This document shows positions 26,452 to 35,090 of a DNA stretch of 64,000 bases, piece after piece. The translations under genes and the position numbers were made by a program. The notes under the pieces were generated by a model that was given only the letters and a program-made list of their open reading frames with translations, had not been told where the DNA came from and searched no databases. The stretch spans positions 186,001 through 250,000 of the forward strand of contig JAIUOC010000011.1 of NCBI GenBank assembly GCA_020161265.1, written 5' to 3'. Positions within the stretch are counted from its first letter, which is position 1; the number at the start of each line of letters is the position of its first letter. This DNA comes from Chloroflexota bacterium. GTDB lineage: Bacteria; Chloroflexota; Chloroflexia; Chloroflexales; Herpetosiphonaceae.

Positions 26452-27139
26452 AGTTGAGCAACTTCAGACCTTCATCGGCCAATATCATATTTTGCACGAT
26501 GTCTCGTTGCAGGCCGAACAAGGCTCGATTACCGCCATTCTTGGGCGCAACGGCGCTGGCAAAACCACCACGCTCAAATCAATTATGGGCTTAACGCCGC
26601 CGCAAGCAGGCTCAATTCGCTTTGCTGGCCAACGGCTCAACAGCTTGCGCACTTTCAGCATTGCCCAACTAGGCATTGGCTATGTGCCAGAGCATCGCGC
26701 AATTTTTCGCGATTTGACGGTAACTGAGCATTTGATTTTGGCTGAACGCAAACGCGGCGATTTACGCCGACGTGGCGATTTGATATTTAGCTTGTTTCCC
26801 GATTTGCAGCGGCTTGAGCGGTTGCTCGGCAGTCAACTTTCGGGCGGCCAGCAACAAATGCTGGCGATTGCGCGGGCGTTGGTTCCCGAAACCCAATTGC
26901 TGTTGATCGATGAGCCGAGCGAAGGCCTTGCTCCGGTGATTATCGAACAGATGATGCGAGCAATTACGGCGCTGAGCGAACATACCACCGTGGTGTTGGT
27001 TGAGCAAAATTTTCGGATGGCCAGCGCCATCAGCCAAGCCTACTATATGCTCGATGATGGCCGAACTGTTGATCATGGCACGATGACGGCGCTACGGGGC
27101 AATCCCCAATTAATTCAGCGCTATCTTGGTGCTGCCTAA
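26435..27139 (+). CDS. Liv-type ABC transporter ATPase, LivF-like
   Basis: 234 residues. I take ATG 26435, six bases after GAGG; TTG 26429 lies in-frame upstream. Walker A GRNGAGKTT, signature LSGGQQQMLAIARAL and Walker B LLLIDEPSEGLAP, as in LivF. The start codon is inside the end of the LivG-like gene. It works as a heterodimer with that protein. Confidence 0.93.
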   Translation: MTPILEVEQLQTFIGQYHILHDVSLQAEQGSITAILGRNGAGKTTTLKSIMGLTPPQAGSIRFAGQRLNSLRTFSIAQLGIGYVPEHRAIFRDLTVTEHLILAERKRGDLRRRGDLIFSLFPDLQRLERLLGSQLSGGQQQMLAIARALVPETQLLLIDEPSEGLAPVIIEQMMRAITALSEHTTVVLVEQNFRMASAISQAYYMLDDGRTVDHGTMTALRGNPQLIQRYLGAA

Positions 27140-27151
27140 AAGGTGTTGAGT

Positions 27152-28204
27152 ATGGCTGTTGCTGCTCCCCCGACAATTCAAACCAAACCCTTGCGCGAAC
27201 GCTTAGCACCGTTGGTTATTCCCGCAGTTTTTGTGCTGATTTTCGCCACAGTGCTAACGGTTGCGCCTGCGAGTTGGCCCAAGCTGATTACTGGTATTTT
27301 GTTGCCAGGCCTGACCTTGGCCGCGATCTACTTTATGATCTCAGCGGGTTTATCGTTGATTTTCGGCTTGATGGATGTGCTAAATTTTGCCCATGGCTCG
27401 CTATTTATGCTCGGTGGCTACTGCGCTTGGACCTGCAATGTCTGGCTTGATCCAAATTACGCTGGTCATTGGCCAATCACCATCGCCAGCGGCAATCTGC
27501 GCTTTATCATCGGCTTGATTGTTGGCACATTGGTGGGCGCGGCAGTTGGTAGCTTAATCGAAATCAGCCTAATTCGCCCACTCTACAAACGGCCAATTTA
27601 CCAAGTGTTGCTAACTTTGGGCTTGGTATTTGTGTTTGATGCCTTGGTGCGCACGATTCCGGCTTGGGGTTCGCTCAGCCGTGCCCCCATCAAGCCGCCA
27701 ATGTTGACCGAAAGCCTGAGTCTATTGGGCCGACGCTTCCCCAGCTATAGCCTGTTTTTGATCTGCCTCAGCGTTTCGTTGGCAGTGCTAATCGCCTTAG
27801 TGCTACGCCGTTCACGGATTGGCCTGACGATTCGGGCTGGCGTGCAGGATAGCGCCATGGTCGAGGCGATGGGCATCAACGTGCGGCGGGTTTTTACCGG
27901 AGTATTTGGTTTTGGCAGTGGCTTGGCGGCTTTGGGCGGCGCGGTAGCAGCCTCGTTTATTGGGGTTTACCCCGAAATGGGCTTGGAATACCAGCTTTTT
28001 GCCTTTATCGTGGTCGTAATTGGCGGTTTGGGCAGTTATAGCGGAGCCGCAGCAGGCGCATTGTTGATTGGACTGGCTCGAACGTTTAGTGACCATTTAG
28101 TGCTGGAAACAGGCCTACCAACTGCAATCGCCTCGGCCTCAACCGTGCTGGTAATGGCGATCGTGCTATTGCTCAAGCCTGGCGGGATTTTTAATAAAAA
28201 CTAG
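27152..28204 (+). CDS. Liv-type ABC transporter permease, LivH-like
   Basis: 350 residues. ATG 27152 sits eight bases after AAAAGG; GTG 27143 is in-frame but poorer. About eight membrane helices; typical LivH segments are ISAGLSLIFGLMDVLNFAHGSLFMLGGY near residue 65 and IRAGVQDSAMVEAMGINVRRVFTGVFGFGSGLAALGG, the cytoplasmic coupling loop. It pairs with the LivM-like permease encoded 1.3 kb downstream; the hydrolase gene splits the two permeases. Confidence 0.92.
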   Translation: MAVAAPPTIQTKPLRERLAPLVIPAVFVLIFATVLTVAPASWPKLITGILLPGLTLAAIYFMISAGLSLIFGLMDVLNFAHGSLFMLGGYCAWTCNVWLDPNYAGHWPITIASGNLRFIIGLIVGTLVGAAVGSLIEISLIRPLYKRPIYQVLLTLGLVFVFDALVRTIPAWGSLSRAPIKPPMLTESLSLLGRRFPSYSLFLICLSVSLAVLIALVLRRSRIGLTIRAGVQDSAMVEAMGINVRRVFTGVFGFGSGLAALGGAVAASFIGVYPEMGLEYQLFAFIVVVIGGLGSYSGAAAGALLIGLARTFSDHLVLETGLPTAIASASTVLVMAIVLLLKPGGIFNKN

Positions 28205-28454
28205 GGATCGGTTGTTGGGGGTCGGGGATCGGAACCGCGCAGCACGCGAAGAAGATTTTTAGCCACGAATTGCACGAATTGCACGAAGGTTAGGAATGGA
28301 AATAAACACTTATATTCCATATATCGAATAGGATGTGCAACTCCTCTGTTTTGGTCACTAGAAAAAGCGTGGAGTTGGGAAAAGCCGAGGGTTTGGTTCG
28401 AGTGGCCGATCCCCAGCCCCTAACCCCCGATCCCTATCTATTACGGAGAAAACC
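28205..28454. repeat. intergenic boilerplate repeats inside the importer cassette
   Basis: 250 bases between LivH-like and hydrolase genes. They contain GGGATCGGTTGTTGGGGGTCGGGGATCGG (28204-28232), TAGCCACGAATTGCACGAATTGCACGAAGG (28260-28289) and CCGATCCCCAGCCCCTAACCCCCGATCCCT (28407-28436). No gene is seen. The first and last could pair as a long inverted repeat. Confidence 0.55.
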
Positions 28455-29510
28455 ATGCTCAATCCACCATTGTTAGCTGGATTAACCGCCCGTGTTATTC
28501 AAACGCCGCGCTTGGCGATGTATGTGATTGAGCGTGGCGACCCAAGCAAACCGCCAATTGTGCTGGTTCATGGCAATGTTTCAGCCGCCCGTTTTTGGGA
28601 AGAATTGATGCTGGCCTTGCCTGATGATTATTATGTGATTGCCCCTGATATGCGGAGTTATGGCCGCTCGGAGCGCTTGCCGCTTGATGCAACCCGTGGG
28701 GTGCGCGACTTCAGCGACGATCTCGATAGCCTATTGCAAACCCTCAATATTCGTCAACCACACTTGGTTGGGTGGTCGTTGGGCGGCAATGTGGTGCTGC
28801 AATATGCCCTCGATTACGCTGCGAATGTGCGTTCGCTGACGCTTGTTGCCCCCGGCTCACCCTATGGTTACGGCGGCACCCAAGGCCTCGACGGCCAACC
28901 CAACAGCCCTGACTACGCTGGGAGCGGCGGTGGTACGGCCAATGCTGCCTTTGTCGAAGCCTTGAAAAATGAAGATCGCGGCGATGGCCCTGTTTCGCCA
29001 CGCACCATTATGAATAGCTTCTACTTCAAACCACCATTCCGCTCAAGCCGCGAGGATGTGTTTGTTGATGAAATGCTTCAGACCTATTGCTCGCCGCAAA
29101 ACTACCCAGGCGATTTGGTGGCTTCGGCTAACTGGCCGATGGTTGCCCCAGGTACAGGCGGCGTAAATAATGCGCTCTCGCCCAAATATCTGAACCAAAA
29201 CAGCTTTGCCACAATTCAGCCCCAACCGCCAGTGCTGTGGATTCGCGGCGATGCTGACCAAATTGTCTCTGATGCTTCGATGTTTGATTTATGTATGCTT
29301 GGCCAATTGGGCTTAGTTCCAGGTTGGCCTGGTGCGGAAACTCATCCTGCCCAGCCGATGGTTGGCCAAATGCGGGCAGTGCTCGAAAACTATGCCGCTC
29401 ATGGTGGCCAATATCAAGAAACGGTGCTGGCAAATTGTGGCCACTCACCACAGATCGAACAGCCCAGTTTGTTCAATACGGCTCTACTCGATTTTCTGAC
29501 CCAAGTTTAG
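28455..29510 (+). CDS. alpha/beta hydrolase
   Basis: 351 residues from ATG 28455 after ACGGAG. Classic alpha/beta-hydrolase layout: oxyanion VHGN (~residue 39), nucleophile elbow GWSLGGN with the Ser, a cap region with Gly/Asn-rich loops, acid residue probably in RGDADQIV, and catalytic His in NCGHSPQIE. No signal peptide, so cytosolic. Lying between the two permease genes, it probably hydrolyses the imported ester or amide, or a CoA thioester. The substrate cannot be read from sequence. Confidence 0.88.
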   Translation: MLNPPLLAGLTARVIQTPRLAMYVIERGDPSKPPIVLVHGNVSAARFWEELMLALPDDYYVIAPDMRSYGRSERLPLDATRGVRDFSDDLDSLLQTLNIRQPHLVGWSLGGNVVLQYALDYAANVRSLTLVAPGSPYGYGGTQGLDGQPNSPDYAGSGGGTANAAFVEALKNEDRGDGPVSPRTIMNSFYFKPPFRSSREDVFVDEMLQTYCSPQNYPGDLVASANWPMVAPGTGGVNNALSPKYLNQNSFATIQPQPPVLWIRGDADQIVSDASMFDLCMLGQLGLVPGWPGAETHPAQPMVGQMRAVLENYAAHGGQYQETVLANCGHSPQIEQPSLFNTALLDFLTQV

Positions 29511-29522
29511 GCGAGGTTTGCT

Positions 29523-30554
29523 ATGCAGCGTTTGCGCCCACTACTGCCACTTGTGGCGATTGGCGGCCTTGCAAGCTTGCCATTTGCCTTTGCCGCCGAT
29601 ACCACCCGCTTTTGGCAAGGGGTTTTCATTCAGATTTTTATTCTGGCGATTTATGCCCTGAGCTACGATTTGCTGATGGGCTACACCGGCATGATTTCGT
29701 TTGGCCATGCGCTGTTTTTTGGCGCTGGTGGCTATACCGCCGCCATTTTGTTGCGCCAAGCCGAGCCGCCCTCGATGCTAATTGTGATTGCAGCGGTGAT
29801 TGTGGTTGGCGCAACTATCGGGGCAGCAGTGGGCGCATTGTCGCTACGGGTCAGCGGGGTCTATTTTTCGATGATTACCCTTGCGCTGGCCGAAATTGCC
29901 TTCATCCTGTTTAAAGCCGATGACCCCAAGCTCAAGCCAATTACGGGTGGCGAAATCGGCTTGCAGGGGATTGTCGTGCCAGCAGCGATCGATGCCACGA
30001 CCTATCGACTGCGCTTTTACTTTTTGACCTTGGCTTGTATGGTTGGCCTGTATTACGCGGCGCGACGCTTAATCAACTCGCCAACAGGCCGGGTATTTGT
30101 GGCAATTCGCGAGAATGAGCCACGCGCCACGGCCTTGGGCTATAACACGCTGCATTTCAAATTATTGGCAACATCAATTTCATCAACGATTGCGGCCTTG
30201 GCAGGGATGTTGATGGTGCTGTATGAAAAAAGTGCTAGCTTCGAAATGCTCAGTGTTAATCTCACCATTCAAGCCTTGTTGATGACGATCATCGGCGGGA
30301 TTGGCACGCTGATTGGGCCAATGCTTGGTGCTGCGACCATCCGCTTGCTTGATCATGGCCTCAAAGGCGAATTTATGCAGGCACTTCTGCCAGCGTGGCT
30401 GCGCCCCGACTTAGTATTTGGCATCGTGTATGTGGTGCTGGTGTTATTCTTCCCAGCTGGCTTGATGGGGGCGATTCGTAAGTTGCGCGGCAAAACCAGC
30501 CGTAGCTCGGTCGAACGTCTACGCCAAGCCATGAAACCAAAGGCTGAATCATGA
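29523..30554 (+). CDS. Liv-type ABC transporter permease, LivM-like
   Basis: 343 residues, ATG 29523, GGCGAGG ahead. About nine membrane helices. LivM marks: YALSYDLLMGYTGMISFGHALFFGAGGYT, SGVYFSMITLALAE, GRVFVAIRENEPRATALGYN (coupling loop) and IGGIGTLIGPMLGAA. It forms the channel with the LivH-like protein. Its last four bases overlap the next gene as ATGA. Confidence 0.93.
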   Translation: MQRLRPLLPLVAIGGLASLPFAFAADTTRFWQGVFIQIFILAIYALSYDLLMGYTGMISFGHALFFGAGGYTAAILLRQAEPPSMLIVIAAVIVVGATIGAAVGALSLRVSGVYFSMITLALAEIAFILFKADDPKLKPITGGEIGLQGIVVPAAIDATTYRLRFYFLTLACMVGLYYAARRLINSPTGRVFVAIRENEPRATALGYNTLHFKLLATSISSTIAALAGMLMVLYEKSASFEMLSVNLTIQALLMTIIGGIGTLIGPMLGAATIRLLDHGLKGEFMQALLPAWLRPDLVFGIVYVVLVLFFPAGLMGAIRKLRGKTSRSSVERLRQAMKPKAES

Positions 30555-31570
30555 CCTACGAATTTCCGCCAATTGGCATTGCTGCAATCGCGACTTATCT
30601 GCCAGCAGCCGTCGAAACTGCTAGCCAAATCGCCTTAGCCGCCAACATCCCCGAAGCTGTGGTGATCGAAAAGCTGGGTATTCGCCAAAAACACTTGGCC
30701 GAAGCCCACGATACACCATCGGCCATGGCGGCTGAGGCTGCTCGTAAAGCTTTGGCAATCGCCGAACTCGACCCGCTGGATGTTGATTTGATTATTTATC
30801 ACGGCAGCGAATACAAAGATTATGTGGTTTGGTCGGCGGCGGCCAAAATTCAACACCTGATTGGGGCGAAACGGGCGTATGCCTATGAAATTTATGCCTT
30901 GTGCGCTGGTTCACCAGTTGCCATCAAAACCGCCCGCGATCAAATGCGAGCTGACCCAACGTTGCGCAATATTTTGTTGGTTTCGGCAGCTCGCGAAAAT
31001 GAGCTTGTGCGCTATGACAACCAACAAGCGCGATTTATGTTCAACTTTGGCGCGGGGGCATCGGCCATGCTGCTGCGCCGCGATTATGCAACCAACCAAG
31101 TGCTCGAATCGGCGGTGCTGGTCGATGGCTCGTTTAGCGAAAATGTCGTGATGCGCGGTGGTGGTGCGCGTTTTCCCGCCAGCCAAGCCACGGTCGATGC
31201 AGGCTACCATCAACTTGATGTCTTGCAACTTGAAGATATGCGGGATCGCTTGGGCTTGGTTTCACAGCCTAATTTTGTGCAAGTCATTGACCAAGCTGTT
31301 ACCCGTTCGGGCTATCGGCGCTCGGATATTGATTTTCTAGCAATTACCCATATGAAGCCATCGTTTCACAATGGCTTATTGCACGATTTAGGCTTACGCC
31401 CCGATCAAGCAATCTACCTTGATGATTATGGGCATATTCAATCGGTTGATCAACAATTGGCACTTGATTTGGCTCAGCAACGTGGCTTGCTCAAAGCTGG
31501 CGATTTGGTGGTGTTGGCAGGTGCTGGCACTGGCTATACTTGGGCCGCAAGCGCCGTGCGTTGGGGATAA
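30551..31570 (+). CDS. KAS-III-like (FabH/thiolase-fold) condensing enzyme
   Basis: 339 residues; its ATG overlaps the stop of the LivM-like gene. Thiolase-fold ketosynthase III: LGIRQKH, MAAEAARKAL, the nucleophilic Cys in YALCAGSPVA (~112-118), and the His in ITHMKPS. The segment that usually holds the catalytic Asn (YGN in FabH) reads DDYGHIQS, so the triad would be Cys-His-His. Such proteins may act as acyl-CoA condensing or cleaving (thiolytic) enzymes rather than fatty-acid initiators. With the acyl-CoA ligase and hydratase downstream, a role in acyl-CoA catabolism is likely; a biosynthetic role is not excluded. Confidence 0.85.
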   Translation: MTYEFPPIGIAAIATYLPAAVETASQIALAANIPEAVVIEKLGIRQKHLAEAHDTPSAMAAEAARKALAIAELDPLDVDLIIYHGSEYKDYVVWSAAAKIQHLIGAKRAYAYEIYALCAGSPVAIKTARDQMRADPTLRNILLVSAARENELVRYDNQQARFMFNFGAGASAMLLRRDYATNQVLESAVLVDGSFSENVVMRGGGARFPASQATVDAGYHQLDVLQLEDMRDRLGLVSQPNFVQVIDQAVTRSGYRRSDIDFLAITHMKPSFHNGLLHDLGLRPDQAIYLDDYGHIQSVDQQLALDLAQQRGLLKAGDLVVLAGAGTGYTWAASAVRWG

Positions 31571-31803
31571 ACCAAGGCAAAAGTCAAAGGGCAAAAGTCA
31601 AAAAGGGGTAGGTATCAGAATCTAGGGGATAGGTTTAACGCAGAGATTCCTAAGGATGAATTATGAGGGATGAAGGATGAAATGGATAGATTTTGAAGTT
31701 CTTAGCATCCTTTGCGTTCTTCGTGGTTCGAACCTTCGTGTCACTTCGTGTCCTTCGTGGATCAAAATCCTAGCCCCTGACCTCTGATTAAAGGAGCATT
31801 GCA
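31571..31803. repeat. intergenic boilerplate repeats
   Basis: Contains GGCAAAAGTCAAAGGGCAAAAGTC (31576-31599), GATGAATTATGAGGGATGAAGGATGAA (31655-31681), CTTCGTGTCACTTCGTGTCCTTCGTGG (31733-31759), which is the inverse of the CCACGAAGGACACGAAG repeat, and CCTAGCCCCTGACC (31768-31781). No gene or promoter is recognised; the next gene has AAAGGAG at 31791. Confidence 0.55.
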
Positions 31804-33303
31804 ATGTACATTGGTGACTGGCTTGGCAAGCGCGAGTTGCTTACGCCAGAGCGACTAGCGCTGGTTGACGACCGTGATGGCGAGCGCTATAGCTACCGCC
31901 AATTGAATAGCCGTGCCAATCGTTTGGCTGCGAGTTTGCGCCAACGTTTTGGTGTAGGCAAAGGCGATCGGGTGGCGATTTTGGCCAAAAATCAAATTGG
32001 CTACCTCGATGCTTTATTCGCCACTGGCAAGCTTGGGGCGATTTTAGTGCCACTCAACTGGCGCTTAACCGAGCATGAATTAATTTATATGCTCAAAGAT
32101 AGCGCATCGAGTGTGTTGCTCTACGATAGCCAATTTGCGCCGCTGCTGCCAACCTTGTGCAGCCAAACCCCAATCAAGCAGTGTGTTCAGTTTGGGCCTG
32201 AATACGAGCAACTGCTGGCGCAAGCTAGCGATTTGCCGATCAGCGAATCGGTTGATCTCGATGATCCGCACTTGATTTTGTATACCTCGGGTACAACTGG
32301 CGCTCCCAAAGGCGCAGTACTTTCGCATCGGGTGCTGGTGTGGAATTCGCTCAATACCAATGTTGGCTGGGATTTACATGCCGATGATGTGAGTATTATT
32401 CATACGCCGTTGTTTCATACTGGCGGCCTGAATGTGCTAACCCTGCCCATTTTGCATGCTGGAGGCACAATGGTTTTGATGCAAGAATGGAACCCCGAAC
32501 GCTGTTTGCAATTGATCGAGCAAGAGCATGTAACGATCTTTTTTGCAGTGCCAACCATGTTTGAGATGCTGTTGCAAGCGCCCAATTTTGCCCAAACCAA
32601 CCTCAGCAGCCTACGTTTTTGCATCGCTGGCGGCTCGCCCTGTCCAATTCCCTTGATCGAAGCCTATCAGCAGCGCAATATACCGTTTCGCCAAGGCTAT
32701 GGCCTGACCGAAGTTTCGGTTAATTGCTTCACGCTCAACCCCGAGGATGCCATTCGTAAGGCTGGCTCGGTTGGCAAGCCGATTTTTCACCTCGATGCAC
32801 GCATTGTCGATGAGGCAGGTCGCGATGTGCCGACCAACAGCATTGGCGAATTGATTTTATATGGACCGACGGTGTGCAATGGCTATTGGCGCAATCCGGT
32901 CGCAACCGCTCAGGCCTTGCAAAAAGGTTGGTTCTACACAGGCGATCTGGCGCGGGTCGATGCTGAAGGTTATTTCTACATCGTTGATCGCAAAAAGGAT
33001 ATGTATATTTCTGGCGGCGAGAATGTTTACCCTGCTGAGGTTGAAAACGTGCTCTATCAGCACCCTGCGGTACAAGAATGCGCCGTGATTGGTATTCCCG
33101 ACAGTCGTTGGGGCGAGGTTGGGCGGGCTTTAGTAGTGTTGCGGCCAAGCACGCAGCTCGATGAGCCAAGCTTGATCGCCTTTTGTCGTGAACGCCTTGC
33201 CAGCTACAAAACCCCCAAATCGATTTATTTTCTGCCCGACTTACCACATAACGCCAGTGGTAAGGTCGTCAAGCCTGAGCTACGCAAGTTGTTTGGGTAT
33301 TAG
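31804..33303 (+). CDS. acyl-CoA synthetase / AMP-dependent ligase
   Basis: 499 residues, ATG 31804 after AAAGGAGC. ANL-superfamily enzyme that activates a carboxylic acid to acyl-AMP and then acyl-CoA: LYTSGTTGAPKGAVLSHR (P-loop), YGLTEVS, WFYTGDLARVDAEGY, the hinge Asp/Lys in VDRKKDMYISGGENVYP, and the catalytic Lys in SGKVVKPELR. The compact length and motifs suit medium-chain or aromatic acids. It probably activates the product of the imported and hydrolysed substrate. Confidence 0.92.
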   Translation: MYIGDWLGKRELLTPERLALVDDRDGERYSYRQLNSRANRLAASLRQRFGVGKGDRVAILAKNQIGYLDALFATGKLGAILVPLNWRLTEHELIYMLKDSASSVLLYDSQFAPLLPTLCSQTPIKQCVQFGPEYEQLLAQASDLPISESVDLDDPHLILYTSGTTGAPKGAVLSHRVLVWNSLNTNVGWDLHADDVSIIHTPLFHTGGLNVLTLPILHAGGTMVLMQEWNPERCLQLIEQEHVTIFFAVPTMFEMLLQAPNFAQTNLSSLRFCIAGGSPCPIPLIEAYQQRNIPFRQGYGLTEVSVNCFTLNPEDAIRKAGSVGKPIFHLDARIVDEAGRDVPTNSIGELILYGPTVCNGYWRNPVATAQALQKGWFYTGDLARVDAEGYFYIVDRKKDMYISGGENVYPAEVENVLYQHPAVQECAVIGIPDSRWGEVGRALVVLRPSTQLDEPSLIAFCRERLASYKTPKSIYFLPDLPHNASGKVVKPELRKLFGY

Positions 33304-33479
33304 AACATAGAGCAAAGAACATAGAACATAGGGATCAGGGGTTAGGGACTAGGGGCCAGGTTTGATCCACGAAGGACACGAAGCGCACGAAGGACTGATT
33401 TGTAGAATTTCATCCTTCATCCGTATTCCCGATCCCCAGCCCCCAACAACCAATCCCCACTATTCAAAGGATTTCAACC
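33304..33479. repeat. intergenic boilerplate repeats
   Basis: AGAACATAGAGCAAAGAACATAGAACATAGG (33303-33333), ATCAGGGGTTAGGGACTAGGGGCCAGG (33334-33360), GATCCACGAAGGACACGAAGCGCACGAAGG (33364-33393) and CCCGATCCCCAGCCCCCAACAACCAATCCCC (33428-33458). These are four classes of the window's dispersed repeats together. The MaoC gene has its own AAAGGAT site beyond them. Confidence 0.6.
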
Positions 33480-33878
33480 ATGAGCTATACAATTGGACAA
33501 AGCGCTCGTTTGCGCAAAACAATTACCGAAGCCGATATTATTTTGTTTGCGGGAATTTCGGGCGATGCCAACCCGGTGCATATCGACGAAATTGCTGCAC
33601 GTGAATCACGTTTTGGGCGGCGGATCGCCCATGGGATGCTGGGTGCTGGCCTGATTTCAGCGGTAATTGGCATGCATCTGCCTGGCCCAGGCACAATTTA
33701 CCTTAACCAAACCTTGGCTTTTCGCAGCCCGATTTATATTGGCGATACGGTCACGGCCTATGCCGAAATCAAAAGCCTGCGCGACGATAAACCAATTGCC
33801 ACATTAATCACTCAATTACTGAATGAAGAAGCCAAAATCTTGATTGAGGGCGAGGCGATTGTGCTGCTGCCAAGCTAA
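33480..33878 (+). CDS. MaoC-family (R)-specific enoyl-CoA hydratase
   Basis: 132 residues, ATG 33480 after AAAGGA. Single hot-dog domain with the catalytic hydratase-2 motif FAGISGDANPVHIDEIAA (Asp and His) and the follow-up FGRRIAHGML. It resembles PhaJ-type hydratases, which hydrate trans-2-enoyl-CoA to (R)-3-hydroxyacyl-CoA. Last gene of the cassette; a terminator follows. Confidence 0.92.
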   Translation: MSYTIGQSARLRKTITEADIILFAGISGDANPVHIDEIAARESRFGRRIAHGMLGAGLISAVIGMHLPGPGTIYLNQTLAFRSPIYIGDTVTAYAEIKSLRDDKPIATLITQLLNEEAKILIEGEAIVLLPS

Positions 33879-33903
33879 AATCAAGCACCAACCAAGCCGA
33901 CAG

Positions 33904-33927
33904 CCGCTCAAATTGGGGCGGTTTTTT
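33904..33927 (+). terminator. Rho-independent terminator after the maoC gene
   Basis: CCGCTC (33904-33909) pairs with GGGCGG (33916-33921) with one T-G wobble, followed by TTTTTT. It closes the importer and acyl-CoA cassette 25 bases after the last stop codon. Confidence 0.8.
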
Positions 33928-33994
33928 CATGCTTGACAGCTAGTTTCGATCATCGCTATGCTTTGGCTGAATTTAATCTGATCGTGAGCAACCA

Positions 33995-34546
33995 ATGCCT
34001 AAATTTTTGCACAAATTTGCCCAACCACGCCTGATTTGGCTAGCCTTTGGTATAGCCATGACCCAATTGTTGATTAGCAATCTGTTGGCGAGCCTATTTC
34101 ATTCGTGGACTGGAGGCTATGGCTTGTTGGATTTGGGCGGTGGCGCGAACGCATTTTCAGCCAAATCTAGCGTTACGCCCGAACTAGCCTATCAATTAAT
34201 CAGCAATTATGGCGAACAGCGCAGCAGCCATGTGTGGCTGATTGTGCCCGACATGCTGTTACCGATTGGGGTTTGGCTCTTTTTTGGGCTAGCGTTGCTG
34301 CGGCTGACTCGTGATGCTCAAGGTTGGCAACGTTGGCTACCAGCCTTGGCGAGCCTCTATTTCTGCGCCGATTATGCTGAGAATATTTGCGAAGCTCTGA
34401 TGTTATTGCAATATCCAACCCAATTGCCAACTGTGGCAATGCTCTGGACTTGGTGTTTTACGCTCAAAAATCTTGCCGTTGGTTTAAATATTGGGGCAAT
34501 CTTGCTGTTATTCCTGTGGCGCTGGCGACGAGCTAAATCAGATTAA
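33995..34546 (+). CDS. uncharacterised four-helix membrane protein
   Basis: 183 residues from ATG 33995. Four predicted membrane helices (near residues 12-35, 72-100, 112-128 and 155-180) and a short loop with YGLLDLGGGANAF between the first two. No known family recognised. The ribosome site is weak (GAGCAACC). It stands alone between the cassette terminator and the convergent ferritin gene. Confidence 0.65.
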   Translation: MPKFLHKFAQPRLIWLAFGIAMTQLLISNLLASLFHSWTGGYGLLDLGGGANAFSAKSSVTPELAYQLISNYGEQRSSHVWLIVPDMLLPIGVWLFFGLALLRLTRDAQGWQRWLPALASLYFCADYAENICEALMLLQYPTQLPTVAMLWTWCFTLKNLAVGLNIGAILLLFLWRWRRAKSD

Positions 34547-34547
34547 A

Positions 34548-34579
34548 CGAAAAAGGCCCGCAGCTTGATTGCGGGCCTT
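34548..34579 (-). terminator. Rho-independent terminator of the ferritin gene
   Basis: AAGGCCCGCA (34553-34562) and TGCGGGCCTT (34570-34579) pair perfectly over ten bases with a seven-base loop. On the minus strand the stem is followed by TTTTT (34556-34548 region). On the plus strand no T-run follows, though the stem may still help the convergent gene. Confidence 0.85.
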
Positions 34580-34595
34580 GGGCTAGCAGGAAAGT

Positions 34596-35090
34596 CTATT
34601 CAGCGGCGCGGCTGCCTAATTGTTCATTGAGCAAGAACAACGCACCTGGGTGATCGCCAGCCATTTTGAGCTTTTCGACCACATCCGAGGCACTCTTTTC
34701 TTCCTCGACTTGCTCGGTAATAAACCATTGCAAGTGAATTTGGGTGGCATGATCGTTTTCTTTGATCGCCAGATCGTAGAGCGAGTTGATCAACGCAGTA
34801 ACTCGTTGTTCGTGATGCAAAGCCATTTCAAACACTTCAAGCGACGAATTGAAGCTTGATTGAGGCTGGGCCATAGCTTGCAGCACAGCACGGCCACCAC
34901 GATCGTGCAGATAATCGAACAGCTTCATGGCGTGCACGGTTTCTTCTTCGTACTGCAGGCGCATCCAATGAGCAAAGCCACTTAAATTAACCGACTCGAA
35001 GTAGGCCGACATTGAGAGATACAGGTAGGCCGACTCAAATTCATGCTTGATTTGGTCGTTAATCGCGGCTTCAATGGTTGGATTAATCAT
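34596..35090 (-). CDS. ferritin, non-haem
   Basis: 164 residues from ATG 35090 behind GAAGGAG. Four-helix ferritin with the ferroxidase ligands: Glu in IKHEFESAYLYLSM, the EEETVHAMKLFDYL block (Glu and His) and Glu in FITEQVEEEKSASD. Length and motifs fit FtnA-type iron-storage ferritins. Probably regulated by iron or oxidative stress, but no clear operator was seen upstream. Confidence 0.95.
   Translation of the reverse strand: MINPTIEAAINDQIKHEFESAYLYLSMSAYFESVNLSGFAHWMRLQYEEETVHAMKLFDYLHDRGGRAVLQAMAQPQSSFNSSLEVFEMALHHEQRVTALINSLYDLAIKENDHATQIHLQWFITEQVEEEKSASDVVEKLKMAGDHPGALFLLNEQLGSRAAE

Noticed and set aside
33480-33878. Reading the Liv cassette as an ordinary branched-chain amino acid uptake operon
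   Set aside because: The interleaved hydrolase and downstream acyl-CoA enzymes would have no evident role for that substrate.
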